Shown here in pieces: positions 16,448 to 26,143 of a DNA stretch of 64,000 bases (the stretch's first letter is position 1; the number at the start of each line of letters is the position of its first letter). Under the pieces are notes generated by a model that was given only the letters and a program-made list of their open reading frames with translations, did no database searches and was not told where the DNA came from. Position numbers and translations under genes: made by a program. Location of the stretch: NCBI RefSeq assembly GCF_900143285.1, contig NZ_FRDN01000007.1, forward strand, positions 38,371-102,370, read 5' to 3'. The stretch comes from Desulfitobacterium chlororespirans DSM 11544 (lineage in GTDB: Bacteria; Bacillota; Desulfitobacteriia; Desulfitobacteriales; Desulfitobacteriaceae).

Positions 16448-17230
16448 TCACCCCACAATTAGTACCCAATAATACATGATCGGTATCACAAACAAAAGAC
16501 TGTCAAAGCGGTCGAGGATTCCCCCATGTCCCGGTATAATATTCCCCGAATCCTTGATATTGACACTCCGCTTCAGGGCGGATTCAAAGAGATCGCCAAT
16601 CTGAGCACTGACAGCTACAACGCCGCTTAAAGCAATGTAGGCTGCCAAGGGAGCGCCGCCGATTATTTGCCAAGCCAGGATACCGCTTAAAATGCAAAAA
16701 ACCAGCCCCCCTACGGAACCCTCTATGGTCTTTTTGGGACTGACCCGAGGGGCAAGTAAATGCTTCCCCATCACTCTCCCTATAAGGTATGCAAAGGTGT
16801 CGGTTGCCCATACCAGAATAAAGGTTAAGATAGCCCATGCTATTCCTTCGGAAAATCCCCGGATCAGATAGAGGTGAGAAAACAGCACCACCGTATAAAT
16901 GGGAGCAAAGCAATTATACCCCGCTTCCCCCAGACTAACTTTAGGATACCCCAAAGCCGCTCTTCCCATAGCAAACAGCAGCCAGGCGATCATTAAAGGA
17001 AAATTCCACTGGATTTCACCAGCAAAAATCAGCACTAGCCATAGCATAGAAAAGATACCGGAACTTATCGTCCATGCTTTAAATCCCAATTTTTGACCAA
17101 TGGCCAGGGCTTCCTTAAGCGCTATGAGGGAAACCGTCGTCACGAGTAAGGCAGTATATACCCCTCCCAAATACGTTAATCCCAGTAAAACAGGGACTAA
17201 AACCAAAGCGCTTAGTGTTCTTGTCAGCAT
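16448..17230 (-). CDS. cdsA: Phosphatidate cytidylyltransferase (CDP-diglyceride synthase)
   Basis: Makes CDP-diacylglycerol from phosphatidate and CTP in the membrane. The 260-aa protein is polytopic and ends with the family signature (SALKRSVNIKDSGNIIPGHGGILDRFDSLLF). APRVSPKKTIEGSVGG is the other conserved cytosolic motif. AAGGAGT lies before the ATG. It is ten bases after the uppS stop. Confidence 0.96.
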   Translation of the reverse strand: MLTRTLSALVLVPVLLGLTYLGGVYTALLVTTVSLIALKEALAIGQKLGFKAWTISSGIFSMLWLVLIFAGEIQWNFPLMIAWLLFAMGRAALGYPKVSLGEAGYNCFAPIYTVVLFSHLYLIRGFSEGIAWAILTFILVWATDTFAYLIGRVMGKHLLAPRVSPKKTIEGSVGGLVFCILSGILAWQIIGGAPLAAYIALSGVVAVSAQIGDLFESALKRSVNIKDSGNIIPGHGGILDRFDSLLFVIPIMYYWVLIVG

Positions 17231-17240
17231 ATGATACTCC

Positions 17241-18011
17241 TTATCGCTTGTTCAACCCGCCGAAACGGCGCTCCCGCTTCTGAAATTCCAGCAGCGCTTC
17301 AACCAGTTGATCCGGACTAAAATCAGGCCACAAGCATTCTGTGACAATAATCTCGGTATAAGCAATCTGCCATAATAAAAAATTGCTTACACGCAATTCT
17401 CCCGAAGTTCGAATGAGCAAATCCGGATCAGATAATCCTGAAGTAAACAGATGTTGTGAGATCAGTTCACCCGTGATTTCCTCAGGTGTAAGTTCCTTTT
17501 TCATGACTTTTTCACAGAGTTGCCGTACTGCACAAGTAATTTCAGCGCGCCCACCGTAATTTAAGGCTAAATTGAGAATAAGTCCCCCATTATTCCCCGT
17601 TTTCTTAATAGAGCGCTTTAATTCCTTCTGAGCTTCCAGGGGGAGCTGCTCCATATTGCCAATCATCTGTACACGCACTTTATTATCATGGAGTTCATCC
17701 AGCTCACGCCGTAAATAGTCGATCAATAGATTCATAAGAATATTGACTTCTTCTTTAGGCCTACTCCAATTTTCGGTGGAGAAAGCATACACCGTTAAGG
17801 CCTCAATGCCAAGATTTGAACAAGCTTTAACGATATCCCTCAGTGCTTCAACGCCAGCCTTATGACCTACAGTTCGGGGTAAGCCACGTTTTTGCGCCCA
17901 GCGGCCGTTCCCATCCATAATGATCGCGATATGCCGGGGTAAATTGTCTTTATCCAGCTGATCGGCCAAGGTTTTGCTTTGCTCTTTTTTGTCCCAAAAT
18001 CTATGCCACAT
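17241..18011 (-). CDS. uppS: Undecaprenyl diphosphate synthase (isoprenyl transferase)
   Basis: Condenses isopentenyl units on farnesyl diphosphate to the cell-wall lipid carrier. HIAIIMDGNGRWAQKRGLPR is the cis-prenyltransferase region I, with the catalytic Asp in MDGNGRWA; STENWSRP and DLLIRTSGELRVSNFLLWQ are further signatures. The ATG at 18011 is preferred over the GTG at 18017 because of GGAGGT spacing. Length 256 aa is typical. Confidence 0.96.
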   Translation of the reverse strand: MWHRFWDKKEQSKTLADQLDKDNLPRHIAIIMDGNGRWAQKRGLPRTVGHKAGVEALRDIVKACSNLGIEALTVYAFSTENWSRPKEEVNILMNLLIDYLRRELDELHDNKVRVQMIGNMEQLPLEAQKELKRSIKKTGNNGGLILNLALNYGGRAEITCAVRQLCEKVMKKELTPEEITGELISQHLFTSGLSDPDLLIRTSGELRVSNFLLWQIAYTEIIVTECLWPDFSPDQLVEALLEFQKRERRFGGLNKR

Positions 18012-18088
18012 TTCCACACCTCCAATGGGCAGACCTTAGAGAGGGTAAAGACCCCCTTATGTTTAAAGGGGGTCAGATCCACTGAAAA

Positions 18089-18646
18089 TCAAACTTCCAT
18101 GATTTCCTTTTCTTTCGTACCCATAATACGATCAATTTCTTTGACGAACTTATCCGTCATTTTTTGCACATCATCTTGGGCACGTTTAACTTCATCTTCT
18201 GAAGCCGTATGATCTTTTTCCAGTTTCTTCAGTTCGTCATTGGAGTCCCGGCGGATGTTGCGTACGGCAACCCGGGAATCCTCAGCTTTTTTCTTCACAG
18301 TTTTGACGATTTCCGTTCTTCGTTCGGCGGTTAACTGAGGTATGAGCAAACGAATGACTGTACCGTCGCTTGAGGGGTTCAATCCTAAATCAGATTTTAA
18401 AATCGCTTTCTCAATCATGGGCAGACTGGATTTATCCCAGGGCTGAATCGTCAGCATGCGAGGCTCCGGTACGGAAATATTGGCAAGTTGGTTCACCGGA
18501 GTCTGGGTGCCGTAGTACTCCACAGTGATCTTGTCCAACATGTTGGGGTTGGCTCGCCCGGCCCGAATCGTAGCATATTCTCTTTTCAGCGCTTCCACCG
18601 CTTTGACCATCCGGTCTTCTGCTTCTTTTAAAACGTCATTAATCAT
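18089..18646 (-). CDS. frr: Ribosome recycling factor
   Basis: Splits post-termination ribosomes with EF-G. The 185-aa protein is complete and typical: [38 protein letters not shown], and the helical C-terminus. Its ATG shares one base with the pyrH stop (TAATG), so translation is coupled. GGAGGGATAAGTA precedes the start. Confidence 0.97.
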   Translation of the reverse strand: MINDVLKEAEDRMVKAVEALKREYATIRAGRANPNMLDKITVEYYGTQTPVNQLANISVPEPRMLTIQPWDKSSLPMIEKAILKSDLGLNPSSDGTVIRLLIPQLTAERRTEIVKTVKKKAEDSRVAVRNIRRDSNDELKKLEKDHTASEDEVKRAQDDVQKMTDKFVKEIDRIMGTKEKEIMEV

Positions 18647-19368
18647 TACTTATCCCTCCCTACATATGTTCCAATGGATTCACCCATAATCCCTTTGCGG
18701 ATATTACCCTTTTTGTTCAGGTCAAACACGATCAGAGGAATATTGTTGTCCATACACAATGAGGCTGCTGTAGAGTCCATAACTCCCAATCCCTGACTAA
18801 GCACATCCAAAAAGGTCAATCTATCGTATTTTTTAGCTTCAGGATTCTTCAAGGGATCGCTGTCATACACTCCATCCACACGTTTAGCCATCAGAATAGC
18901 TTCAGCTTCAATCTCCGCCGCCCGCAACGCTGCCGTGGTATCCGTTGAGAAGTAAGGGTTGCCGGTTCCAGCCGCAAAAATAACAACGCGTCCTTTCTCA
19001 AGGTGACGGATAGCCCGTCTTCTAATATAGGGTTCTGCCACTTGTCTCATTTCAATAGCGGACAAAACACGGGTGGCCGCACCGGCCTTCTCCATGGCAT
19101 CCTGCAGCGCTAAAGCGTTCATGACCGTAGCCAGCATTCCCATATAGTCCGCATTGGCCCGATCCATCCCTTGCTTACTCCCCGCGATTCCTCTCCAGAT
19201 GTTTCCACCACCAACCACTAAGGCCACTTCTACCCCAAGTTTCTGGATTTCAACAACTTGTTCGGCAACGGTTACAAGCATCTCATGGGCAATACCAAAG
19301 CCCTGACTCCCAGCTAACGCTTCCCCGCTAAGTTTCAAGATAACCCGGCGATATCGTGGTGTTTCCAT
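18646..19368 (-). CDS. pyrH: UMP kinase
   Basis: Phosphorylates UMP to UDP; bacterial hexameric amino acid kinase fold. [34 protein letters not shown] and the [20 protein letters not shown] motif are present. 240 aa, ATG after GGAGGTTCAGCA. It is the upstream partner of frr. Confidence 0.97.
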   Translation of the reverse strand: METPRYRRVILKLSGEALAGSQGFGIAHEMLVTVAEQVVEIQKLGVEVALVVGGGNIWRGIAGSKQGMDRANADYMGMLATVMNALALQDAMEKAGAATRVLSAIEMRQVAEPYIRRRAIRHLEKGRVVIFAAGTGNPYFSTDTTAALRAAEIEAEAILMAKRVDGVYDSDPLKNPEAKKYDRLTFLDVLSQGLGVMDSTAASLCMDNNIPLIVFDLNKKGNIRKGIMGESIGTYVGRDK

Positions 19369-19424
19369 TGCTGAACCTCCAAATACATATTTCTACATAA
19401 CGAAAAATAATCCTCTTCCATATT

Positions 19425-19443
19425 CAAGTTTATACTTTCTGAC
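19425..19443. repeat. 19-bp repeat, copy 1 (between tsf and pyrH)
   Basis: CAAGTTTATACTTTCTGAC, identical to 20278-20296. Both copies lie a short distance downstream of ribosome-associated genes and beside a terminator-like hairpin. Confidence 0.75.
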
Positions 19444-19447
19444 GGTG

Positions 19448-19473
19448 TAAAAAGAGAACACCTAAGTGTCCTC
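19448..19473 (-). terminator. Intrinsic terminator after tsf
   Basis: On the minus strand GAGGACAC and GTGTTCTC form an 8-bp stem (one G-T pair) with loop TTAG, followed by TTTTT. Confidence 0.8.
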
Positions 19474-19485
19474 TAATTGCTTACC

Positions 19486-20139
19486 TTAGCGGTTCATTTC
19501 TTTCATAACTTCTGCAGCAAAATCTTCCTCGCGTCTCTCGATACCTTCGCCCATTTCATAACGAGTGAAGCGGCGGATGACGATACGCTCCCCGATCTTA
19601 GCCGTTTTTTCAAGCACAAGATCATTAATCGTCTTATCTGGATCTTTAACAAATTCTTGTTCAAGCAAACATACTTCTTTATAAAATTTAGAGATCCTTC
19701 CTTCGACCATTTTATCAACGATCTTCTCAGGTTTTCCTTCATTTAAAGCCTGAGCTCTAAGGATATTCTTTTCGTGTTCCAGCTCTTCTTCTGGAACATC
19801 GGTTTTCGCAAGGTAGCGGGGCTTGGCCGCAGCAATTTGTAGAGCAATATCTCTGGCAAATTGTTTGAAATCATCCGTATTAGCCACGAAGTCTGTTTCA
19901 CAGTTGAGCTCAAGCATGACGCCAATTCTTCCGCCGCCATGAATATAAGCTTCAACGATCCCTTCGGCTGCGATGCGTCCTTCTTTTTTGGCTGCAGCAG
20001 CGAGACCTTTTTCACGAAGGAAATCAATCGCTTTATCCATATTGCCGCCGACTTCGTTAAGAGCCTTTTTACAATCCATCATTCCTGCTCCGGTACGTTC
20101 ACGGAGCTCTTTTACTTGAGCTGCAGTTACTTCTGCCAT
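19486..20139 (-). CDS. tsf: Elongation factor Ts
   Basis: Nucleotide exchange factor for EF-Tu. [20 protein letters not shown] and [20 protein letters not shown] are the N-terminal signatures; [20 protein letters not shown] is the conserved core. The 217-aa length is the short Firmicute form with one dimerisation module. GGAGGG lies upstream of the ATG. It pairs with rpsB but is separated by 257 bp containing a terminator-like hairpin. Confidence 0.97.
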   Translation of the reverse strand: MAEVTAAQVKELRERTGAGMMDCKKALNEVGGNMDKAIDFLREKGLAAAAKKEGRIAAEGIVEAYIHGGGRIGVMLELNCETDFVANTDDFKQFARDIALQIAAAKPRYLAKTDVPEEELEHEKNILRAQALNEGKPEKIVDKMVEGRISKFYKEVCLLEQEFVKDPDKTINDLVLEKTAKIGERIVIRRFTRYEMGEGIERREEDFAAEVMKEMNR

Positions 20140-20262
20140 AGTTAAAACCCTCCAAACATATGTATCTATTTCTTAGGACATGATCTTAAAGAAAACCCGG
20201 CTTCGCCGAACCTTAAACGCATGCTCGCCAATGAGGCGCAGTCGCTGGTTGCCCTTATGCTT

Positions 20263-20293
20263 AGAAAGTATATAACGCAAGTTTATACTTTCT
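20263..20293. repeat. Inverted repeat containing the 19-bp repeat copy 2
   Basis: AGAAAGTATA (20263-20272) is the inverse of TATACTTTCT (20284-20293). The right arm lies inside CAAGTTTATACTTTCTGAC (20278-20296), which is identical to 19425-19443. Confidence 0.7.
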
Positions 20294-20303
20294 GACAGTC
20301 TAC

Positions 20304-20361
20304 AGAAAAGGAGCAGGATGAGCATCCGGGAAGCTTAACCAACCCTTCTTCACCCTGCCCC
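20304..20361 (-). terminator. Terminator or attenuator between rpsB and tsf
   Basis: GGAGCAGGATGA (20310-20321) pairs imperfectly with TCACCCTGCCCC (20350-20361); on the minus strand the stem is followed by TTTTCTG. It would reduce tsf expression relative to rpsB unless tsf has its own promoter. Confidence 0.65.
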
Positions 20362-20396
20362 TCTACTTAATCTACATTTACCCGTATGGGGGATAA

Positions 20397-21131
20397 TTAT
20401 TCAGCAACGACTTCTTCAGCAGTGATCTCTGCTTCTTCAGCCTCATCGCTTCCTTGTTGTCCCTCAATGATGGCATCTGCTATACGGCCTGTTAAAAGCT
20501 TTACTGCACGAATGGCGTCATCATTCGCTGGAATGACCACGTCAATCTCATCAGGATCGCAGTTCGTATCCACAATACCAACGATAGGGATGTTCAAGCG
20601 GCGGGCTTCAGCCACAGCGATCCGCTCTTTGCGTGGATCCACAATAAATAGGGCATCAGGAAGTTTCTTCATGCTTTTGATTCCGCCTAAGAATCTCTCC
20701 AACTTCTCCATTTCATGGCGAAGTGCAGCAACTTCTTTCTTAGGAAGAACTTCGAATACGCCTTCAGCTTCCATCTTTTCCAATTCACGAAGACGGCTAA
20801 CGCGCTTTTGAATAGTTTGGAAGTTGGTCATCATGCCGCCGAGCCAACGCTCATTGACATAGTACATACCGCAACGTTCAGCTTCTTCTTTCACGGACTC
20901 CTGAGCTTGCTTCTTTGTACCGACGAACAAAACCGTACCACCGTCTGCCGCTAAATTCCGCACGTAATTGTAGGCTTCCTCTACCTTTCTTACGGTTTTT
21001 TGCAGGTCAATGATATAGATACCATTGCGCTCCGTAAAAATGTAACGAGCCATTTTAGGATTCCAACGACGAGTTTGATGACCGAAGTGAACACCGGCTT
21101 CTAGTAATTGCTTCATAGAAATTACAGCCAT
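20397..21131 (-). CDS. rpsB: 30S ribosomal protein S2
   Basis: Structural protein of the small subunit. [27 protein letters not shown] is the classic N-terminus, and [18 protein letters not shown] and IVDTNCDPD are further signatures. The open frame continues 42 codons upstream, but the ATG at 21131 has AAAGGAGG nine bases before it and matches the family start. 244 aa with an acidic C-terminal tail. Confidence 0.97.
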   Translation of the reverse strand: MAVISMKQLLEAGVHFGHQTRRWNPKMARYIFTERNGIYIIDLQKTVRKVEEAYNYVRNLAADGGTVLFVGTKKQAQESVKEEAERCGMYYVNERWLGGMMTNFQTIQKRVSRLRELEKMEAEGVFEVLPKKEVAALRHEMEKLERFLGGIKSMKKLPDALFIVDPRKERIAVAEARRLNIPIVGIVDTNCDPDEIDVVIPANDDAIRAVKLLTGRIADAIIEGQQGSDEAEEAEITAEEVVAE

Positions 21132-21284
21132 TGTGTTGCACCTCCTTTCTTGTTTTTTCCTCCGCAGGTTCATCTCTCGGCCAACCCTGGTTTTAGGGAA
21201 CTCAAGCCTCAATCCCTCTGCGTGTGTATTCATTTCACACTGCGAATAGGATATCACAATTATAACGCTAATGCAACAAAAAGC
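21132..21284 (-). promoter_or_regulatory. rpsB leader and probable promoter
   Basis: A TATAAT lies on the minus strand at 21264-21259, and a TTGCAT/TATCCT pair with 17-bp spacing overlaps it, so a promoter is likely here. Between it and rpsB an untranslated stretch of over 100 nt contains an AGGGA...TCCCT hairpin; S2-type autoregulatory leaders are known in Firmicutes, but I cannot confirm one. Confidence 0.4.
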
Positions 21285-21728
21285 TTAGGCACGGGAAAAG
21301 TTTGTCCGAATCTCATTCTCACTGATGTATTGCTCCAGCTCCGTCATCAATTCAGGGAAAGGAAAATAGAGATCACTAAGATAATAGTCCTGTTTCTTCG
21401 TTTTAATCTGAACGATCTCCTTACCTTGTTTGGTGGTGAAGAGAGCAATGCGGCGAATCTCGGCCGGGGAAAGGCTGTGCTCTCCCCGCAGAGAAGCAAA
21501 GACCAGTTGATTATCACTGACCCGGAAGTTCTTGCTCCGCCCATAAATCCATATGGCGGCAATTCCCAGAGCCGTGAGTAAATAGATAACCCGCAGCACA
21601 TTGAATTCTAAAGCCGCTATCTTAAGTCCATAGTGTAAAACAGCTAAAACAAGAGGGGTAATGACCAGATATAGCCCCCCGGGAATCAGCAAAGGCTTCA
21701 CTTGATAGGAATAAACCTGCTCTTCCAT
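21285..21728 (-). CDS. Membrane protein with PH-like domain, unknown function
   Basis: A 147-aa protein with two membrane helices (about residues 14-33 and 43-62) and a C-terminal soluble part (NFRVSDNQLVFASLRGEHSLSPAEIRRIAL) that resembles bacterial PH domains of the YdbS/YdbT or DUF304 kind. Ribosome site GGAGGG. It lies alone between codY and rpsB. Role unknown. Confidence 0.55.
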   Translation of the reverse strand: MEEQVYSYQVKPLLIPGGLYLVITPLVLAVLHYGLKIAALEFNVLRVIYLLTALGIAAIWIYGRSKNFRVSDNQLVFASLRGEHSLSPAEIRRIALFTTKQGKEIVQIKTKKQDYYLSDLYFPFPELMTELEQYISENEIRTNFSRA

Positions 21729-21776
21729 CCAGATCCCTCCACCTTTGTGCTTACACGGAATAAACGAGTTCAGTAA

Positions 21777-22565
21777 TTACTTGTTGTGGCTGATTTTGTC
21801 CAACTCCTCGAGGAGATAATCATTTAAGACGCGGATGTAGGTTCCTTTCATCCCTAAGGATTTGGATTCAATCACTCCGGCGGATTCAAATTTTCTTAAG
21901 GCGTTGACAATGACGGAACGGGTAATTCCCACCCGGTCGGCGATCTTGCTGGCCACCAGTAAGCCGTCTCCGCCGCCTAATTCAGCAAAGATATGCTCCA
22001 CTGCTTCCAATTCGGAATAAGATAAAGTCCCTACAGCAATTTGGACAGCCGCTTTCTTACGCGCTTCTTCCTCCGCCCGCTCAGCTTTAATGCGCAGAAT
22101 TTCCATACCGACCACTGTCGCTCCGTATTCAGCAAGAATTAAGTCCGCTTCGCTGAAATCCTGATCGAATTTTGCCAATACCAAGGTCCCCACCCGTTCT
22201 CCACCGCCGAGAATCGGAAGAATCGTCGTGATTTTATTATTGAAATGGCATCGCTCTTTTTCGTTAAAGACGCAGCCGTTGGCTACTTGAGTGGTATTGG
22301 ATCGGGTTTCCGTGACCTTTAATAATCCTTCATTATAACTTTCCGGGAACCGCTCGGTATGAACGACGATGTCTTCCATGGTGTTGCAGCCAAAATTCTG
22401 CATAAAGCTATAGCCTAAAATTTTACCGCGACGTCCTACAATATAGCAATTGGACTGAATGGATTCACTTAGCACATTGGCCATTTCGTCGAAATCTACG
22501 GAATGTCCGGCAGCTTTCTGAATTAATTTACTAATCGCTCTTGTTTTTTCCAATAAGCTTTTCAT
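21777..22565 (-). CDS. codY: GTP- and branched-chain amino acid-sensing global regulator CodY
   Basis: Represses amino acid, peptide transport, competence and other genes in nutrient plenty. The N-terminal GAF domain ([40 protein letters not shown]) and the C-terminal winged helix ([43 protein letters not shown]) are both intact; 262 aa. It is the last gene of the xerC-hslV-hslU-codY cluster, the same order as codVWXY in Bacillus. AGGAGG lies nine bases before the ATG. Confidence 0.97.
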   Translation of the reverse strand: MKSLLEKTRAISKLIQKAAGHSVDFDEMANVLSESIQSNCYIVGRRGKILGYSFMQNFGCNTMEDIVVHTERFPESYNEGLLKVTETRSNTTQVANGCVFNEKERCHFNNKITTILPILGGGERVGTLVLAKFDQDFSEADLILAEYGATVVGMEILRIKAERAEEEARKKAAVQIAVGTLSYSELEAVEHIFAELGGGDGLLVASKIADRVGITRSVIVNALRKFESAGVIESKSLGMKGTYIRVLNDYLLEELDKISHNK

Positions 22566-22611
22566 GGTGAAAATTCCTCCTATTATTTAAAAACGCTGAT
22601 TCGAATTCCTG

Positions 22612-23988
22612 TTAAAGGATATACCTGGAAAGATCCTGGTTCCTCACGATATTGCCAAGTCGGTGCTGGATATATTCCCGATTAATCGTGACCGTATAAT
22701 CTTCCGGCAGCTCCGAGGCTTCAAAGGACAATTCCTCCAAAACTCTTTCCACGATAGTATGCAGCCTTCTGGCCCCGATGTTTTCCGTGTTGGAATTCAC
22801 CTCATAGGCAACTTTTGCTAATTCATCAATAGCATTCTCTGTAAACTCGACCTTTATCCCCTCGGTTTCCAGCAAGGCGCTGTACTGTTTAATCAATGAG
22901 GATTGAGGTTCAGTCAAAATCCGTTTGAAATCCTCAATGCTCAGAGATTCCAGTTCAACCCGAATGGGAAAGCGTCCCTGGAGTTCGGGAATAAGGTCTG
23001 ATGGCTTGGCCACATGGAAAGCACCAGCCGCAATAAACAGGATGTGATCTGTCTTTACAGGTCCGTATTTTGTATTAATGGTAGAGCCTTCGACAATGGG
23101 CAGTATGTCCCTTTGGACACCTCCCCTGGATACATCGGGACCGGAGGCTCCATCTCTTCCGGCAATCTTATCGATTTCGTCGAGGAAAACCATCCCTTCC
23201 TGTTCCGCTCGGCGAATTGCTTCTTGAACCGCTTCATCATGATCAATGAGCTTCTGGGCTTCTTCAGTGGTTAAGATACGGCGGGCCTCGCTGACTGTGA
23301 CTTTGCGTTTATGCCGCTTTTTAGGAAGCATGCCTGCCATCATATCCTGGAGATTCGTATTGATCTCCATGCCGGTTCCTAAGAAATCAGGGAGAAGGGG
23401 TTGATTGTCCTCTACCTCCACCTCGATGACTTGATCATCAAGTTCTCTGCGGTGCAAGCGTTCTCGAATAAATGACCTATCCCTTTCAATCTCAGGAGTT
23501 ACCGTCTCCTCCTTTTCCTGGCCTTGATTAAACAAGAACTGAAAAGGGTTTGACGAATTATTTTCTTGACGCTTCCCCGGAACGAGTAAGGCTTCAAGGC
23601 GTTTTTCCGCAGCCTGTGCAGCCTGAATCTCCACTTCTTCCATCTTCTCCGCCTTAACCATGCGCAAGGAAATTTCAACTAAATCACGGACGATGGATTC
23701 AACATCTCTTCCCACATAGCCCACTTCAGTGAACTTTGTGGCTTCCACTTTAAGAAAAGGTGCTCGCACCAGTTTGGCCAGACGTCTGGCAATCTCAGTT
23801 TTCCCAACGCCTGTGGGGCCAATCATCAGAATATTCTTCGGGAGAACTTCCTCCTGCATCCCTTCGGGGAGTAAGGATCTTCTGTAGCGATTACGGAGTG
23901 CTATGGCTACTGCCCGCTTAGCTTGGTTCTGACCTACGATGTATCGATCTAATTCCCGGACAGTTTCCCGTGGTGTTAGTTGTTCCAT
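22612..23988 (-). CDS. hslU: ATP-dependent protease ATPase subunit HslU (ClpY)
   Basis: AAA+ unfoldase that feeds substrates to HslV. Walker A GPTGVGKT (residues 57-64), [14 protein letters not shown] pore loop, Walker [14 protein letters not shown], and the C-terminal [20 protein letters not shown] are present. The I domain spans about 110-240. 458 aa ends in LSRYIL, the C-terminal tail that docks into HslV. AAGGAGG precedes the ATG, 12 bp after hslV. Confidence 0.97.
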   Translation of the reverse strand: MEQLTPRETVRELDRYIVGQNQAKRAVAIALRNRYRRSLLPEGMQEEVLPKNILMIGPTGVGKTEIARRLAKLVRAPFLKVEATKFTEVGYVGRDVESIVRDLVEISLRMVKAEKMEEVEIQAAQAAEKRLEALLVPGKRQENNSSNPFQFLFNQGQEKEETVTPEIERDRSFIRERLHRRELDDQVIEVEVEDNQPLLPDFLGTGMEINTNLQDMMAGMLPKKRHKRKVTVSEARRILTTEEAQKLIDHDEAVQEAIRRAEQEGMVFLDEIDKIAGRDGASGPDVSRGGVQRDILPIVEGSTINTKYGPVKTDHILFIAAGAFHVAKPSDLIPELQGRFPIRVELESLSIEDFKRILTEPQSSLIKQYSALLETEGIKVEFTENAIDELAKVAYEVNSNTENIGARRLHTIVERVLEELSFEASELPEDYTVTINREYIQHRLGNIVRNQDLSRYIL

Positions 23989-24000
23989 TGGCTCCCCTCC

Positions 24001-24531
24001 TTACAATTCTTCAACAATAATTTGGTCATTGGTATAGACACAAATGGATGAAGCGACCTCCATAGCCTCTTGAACAAGCTGTGCAGGTTGGAGATCTGTA
24101 TTTTTAACCAATGCCCGGGCTGCTGCTAAAGCATAGTTGCCACCGGAGCCAATCGCTGCTATTCCATCGTCAGGTTCGATAACCTCACCGGAGCCGGAAA
24201 TTAAGAGCATGCTTTGCTTATCTGCTACAATGAGCAGGGCTTCAAGATTGCGAAGTGCTTTATCCATCCGCCAGTCTTTAGCAAGCTCTACCGCAGCTCG
24301 TTGGAGATTCCCTTGGTATTCCTCAAGCTTATTTTCAAACTTCTCGAAGAGGGTAAAAGCATCGGCAACAGAACCGGCAAATCCTGCAAGAACCTTGCCA
24401 TGGAATAGTCGGCGCACTTTTCTTGCTTTATGCTTCATCACCGTAGCCTGACCCATGGTCACCTGGCCATCGCCAGCCATTGCCACTTGATCACCCTTTT
24501 TTACAGCAACTATAGTCGTTGCGTGAAACAT
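24001..24531 (-). CDS. hslV: ATP-dependent protease subunit HslV (ClpQ)
   Basis: Proteasome-like N-terminal nucleophile peptidase. [26 protein letters not shown] is the family start, with the expected catalytic Thr preceded by MFHA rather than by Met alone; an extension of this kind is also seen in Bacillus Clp[31 protein letters not shown] is the C-terminal core. 176 aa, in operon with hslU and codY. Confidence 0.96.
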   Translation of the reverse strand: MFHATTIVAVKKGDQVAMAGDGQVTMGQATVMKHKARKVRRLFHGKVLAGFAGSVADAFTLFEKFENKLEEYQGNLQRAAVELAKDWRMDKALRNLEALLIVADKQSMLLISGSGEVIEPDDGIAAIGSGGNYALAAARALVKNTDLQPAQLVQEAMEVASSICVYTNDQIIVEEL

Positions 24532-24586
24532 GGGAATACCTCCTTATATCGGCAGTTTACAGAATTATTGGGTAAGTGTCAAGGGA

Positions 24587-24600
24587 AATTGTATACAATT
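24587..24600. promoter_or_regulatory. 14-bp perfect palindrome upstream of hslV
   Basis: AATTGTATACAATT lies in the roughly 100-bp gap between xerC and hslV, where an internal promoter could reside. Operator-like, but no regulator can be named. Confidence 0.35.
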
Positions 24601-24630
24601 GTTGTCTTTTTGTGAAAACTTACGAATTCT

Positions 24631-25527
24631 TCACATTTTCTTAGCACGGGGATGATTTTGTTCATAAACCTCCCGCAAACGCTCCTTGGTTAGATGAGTG
24701 TAAATCTGGGTAGAGGAAAGCTTGGCATGCCCCAAAAGCTCCTGAACACTGCGGAGATCGGCTCCGCCATCAAGCAAGTGGGTGGCAAAGGAGTGGCGAA
24801 GCATGTGGGGATGAAGGTGTTGGGATAATCCAGCCTCCAAAGCCAATCCATCAAGAATTCGACGTATAGAACGAACGGAGAGCCTTGTGCCCTGATAGTT
24901 CAAAAGCAATGCCTCTTGTTTATCTTCTCTCATCGCCAGATACTTGCGGGCGGCTTCCAGGGCGTAATTTGTTAAAGGAACGATTCTCTCTTTATTTCCT
25001 TTGCCGCGAACCCGCAGCAGGGAAGTCCCCTCATCAATATCCTGGCGATTAAGATCGGCCAGCTCACTGACCCGTAAACCCGAGCCGTAGAGCAATTCCA
25101 GGATCATTTGGTCCCGTGCTCCCAGCAGTGTGGCACAATCAGGAGTGCGAATTAATCGATCCAGTTCCTCCAGGGAGAGAAAGTGGGGAAGCTTTCTGCC
25201 CAGTTTAGGGGTGGCTATGCGCTGAATGGGGTTTTTCTGCAGGATCCCCTCCCGACAAAGGAACTTAAAAAAGGCTCTCAAGGCAGAAAGTTTGCGAGCC
25301 ATGCTTTTTCTCTCCAGACCCCGATCCGTCATTTCACCGAGGAAACTGCGCACGATATAGATATCCACTTGATCAACGGTCACTTTTTCCGGCTCTTCTC
25401 CCAGCTCCCGGGCAGCAAACTCAAAGAATTGGATGAGATCCTTATGATAAGCCATGAGGGTATGCTGGGAGCGGTTTTGGGTTTTTAGGTGACCGTCAAA
25501 TAGGCTAAGGGCATGATCGGCTTGCAT
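24631..25527 (-). CDS. xerC: Tyrosine recombinase XerC-type (dimer resolution)
   Basis: Site-specific recombinase that resolves chromosome dimers at dif. The 298-aa protein has an N-terminal core-binding domain and the catalytic residues R152 (GSGLRVSEL), K176, H241 and R244 (HPHMLRHSFATHLLD), H267 and Y276 (STQIYTHL). By position (trmFO-xerC-hslV-hslU-codY) it is the CodV/XerC orthologue. The region between it and trmFO holds the large structured element. Confidence 0.93.
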   Translation of the reverse strand: MQADHALSLFDGHLKTQNRSQHTLMAYHKDLIQFFEFAARELGEEPEKVTVDQVDIYIVRSFLGEMTDRGLERKSMARKLSALRAFFKFLCREGILQKNPIQRIATPKLGRKLPHFLSLEELDRLIRTPDCATLLGARDQMILELLYGSGLRVSELADLNRQDIDEGTSLLRVRGKGNKERIVPLTNYALEAARKYLAMREDKQEALLLNYQGTRLSVRSIRRILDGLALEAGLSQHLHPHMLRHSFATHLLDGGADLRSVQELLGHAKLSSTQIYTHLTKERLREVYEQNHPRAKKM

Positions 25528-25603
25528 GGTGGTGTTTTCACCTCGGTTTGTTTAGTCTTTTATCTATAGCAGTCTGGGTCGCGTAGCTTATTGTCTGGGT
25601 TGC

Positions 25604-25905
25604 GTAGCTTTACGCACAACGGACCTTCGGGCGTGAGCTCCTGAAACCCTCCACCGGAGGCTTTCTTAATCGGAGGCTCACGTTCTCCATAGCTCCGAGG
25701 CTGGTAAACTCGTTTTCTTAACAGCATCTGCGGCGGATGAGCATGCTTTTGAGTGTGCCGCCTTGAGCGAAACTGTCCACCGGACACTTTCGTCACCAAA
25801 CCCCGCTGCTTACTGCATGTTAACCGTGGCTCCGCTACGTTAAGAAAGCTTTGTTTACCCGACCGCCCCTCCGCTAAATCCGTTCCCTTTTGTGCGTAAA
25901 GCTAC
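25604..25905. ncRNA. Left module of structured element, copy 1 (candidate)
   Basis: Closed by a perfect 16-bp inverted repeat (25604-25619 with 25890-25905). Inside, TTTCTTAAC and GTTAAGAAA plus GGTAAAC and GTTTACC form a second long helix. Extra self-closed hairpins absent from copy 2 are CGTGAGC...GCTCACG, GCGGC...GCCGC and CGAAAC-TGTCC...GGACA-CTTTCG. Strand of transcription is unclear. Confidence 0.5.
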
Positions 25906-26143
25906 TGCTTGCAGGTCTTTTTAGCACTTCTTTCGAGACTCATGCAAGTCTTTTCTGTGGTCATCTCCACGGCTATCTCTTGAGCTTTTCCCGGAGAGGG
26001 AGCCAACATACTGCTACCGCTACTGTCGCCGACCTTGCCGCCCCAAGCGGCATCGGCAAAGACGGAAAAAATGACTCAGGTCAAGCCAAGCAGCTTATCC
26101 CTTACTTCCCTCAAAACCCTGCATGCACAACTTAAAAAACAAC

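Noticed and set aside
20397-21257. 42-codon N-terminal extension of rpsB
   Set aside because: The ribosome site and family N-terminus both point to the ATG at 21131.
24604-24620. CodY box near hslV (TTTTTGTGAAAACTT on the plus strand)
   Set aside because: Only about 11 of 15 consensus matches with mismatches in the core, no better than background in AT-rich DNA.
25560-25799. Minus-strand 79-codon frame in the left module
   Set aside because: Low-complexity Arg/Lys-rich product, not maintained in copy 2, no ribosome site.
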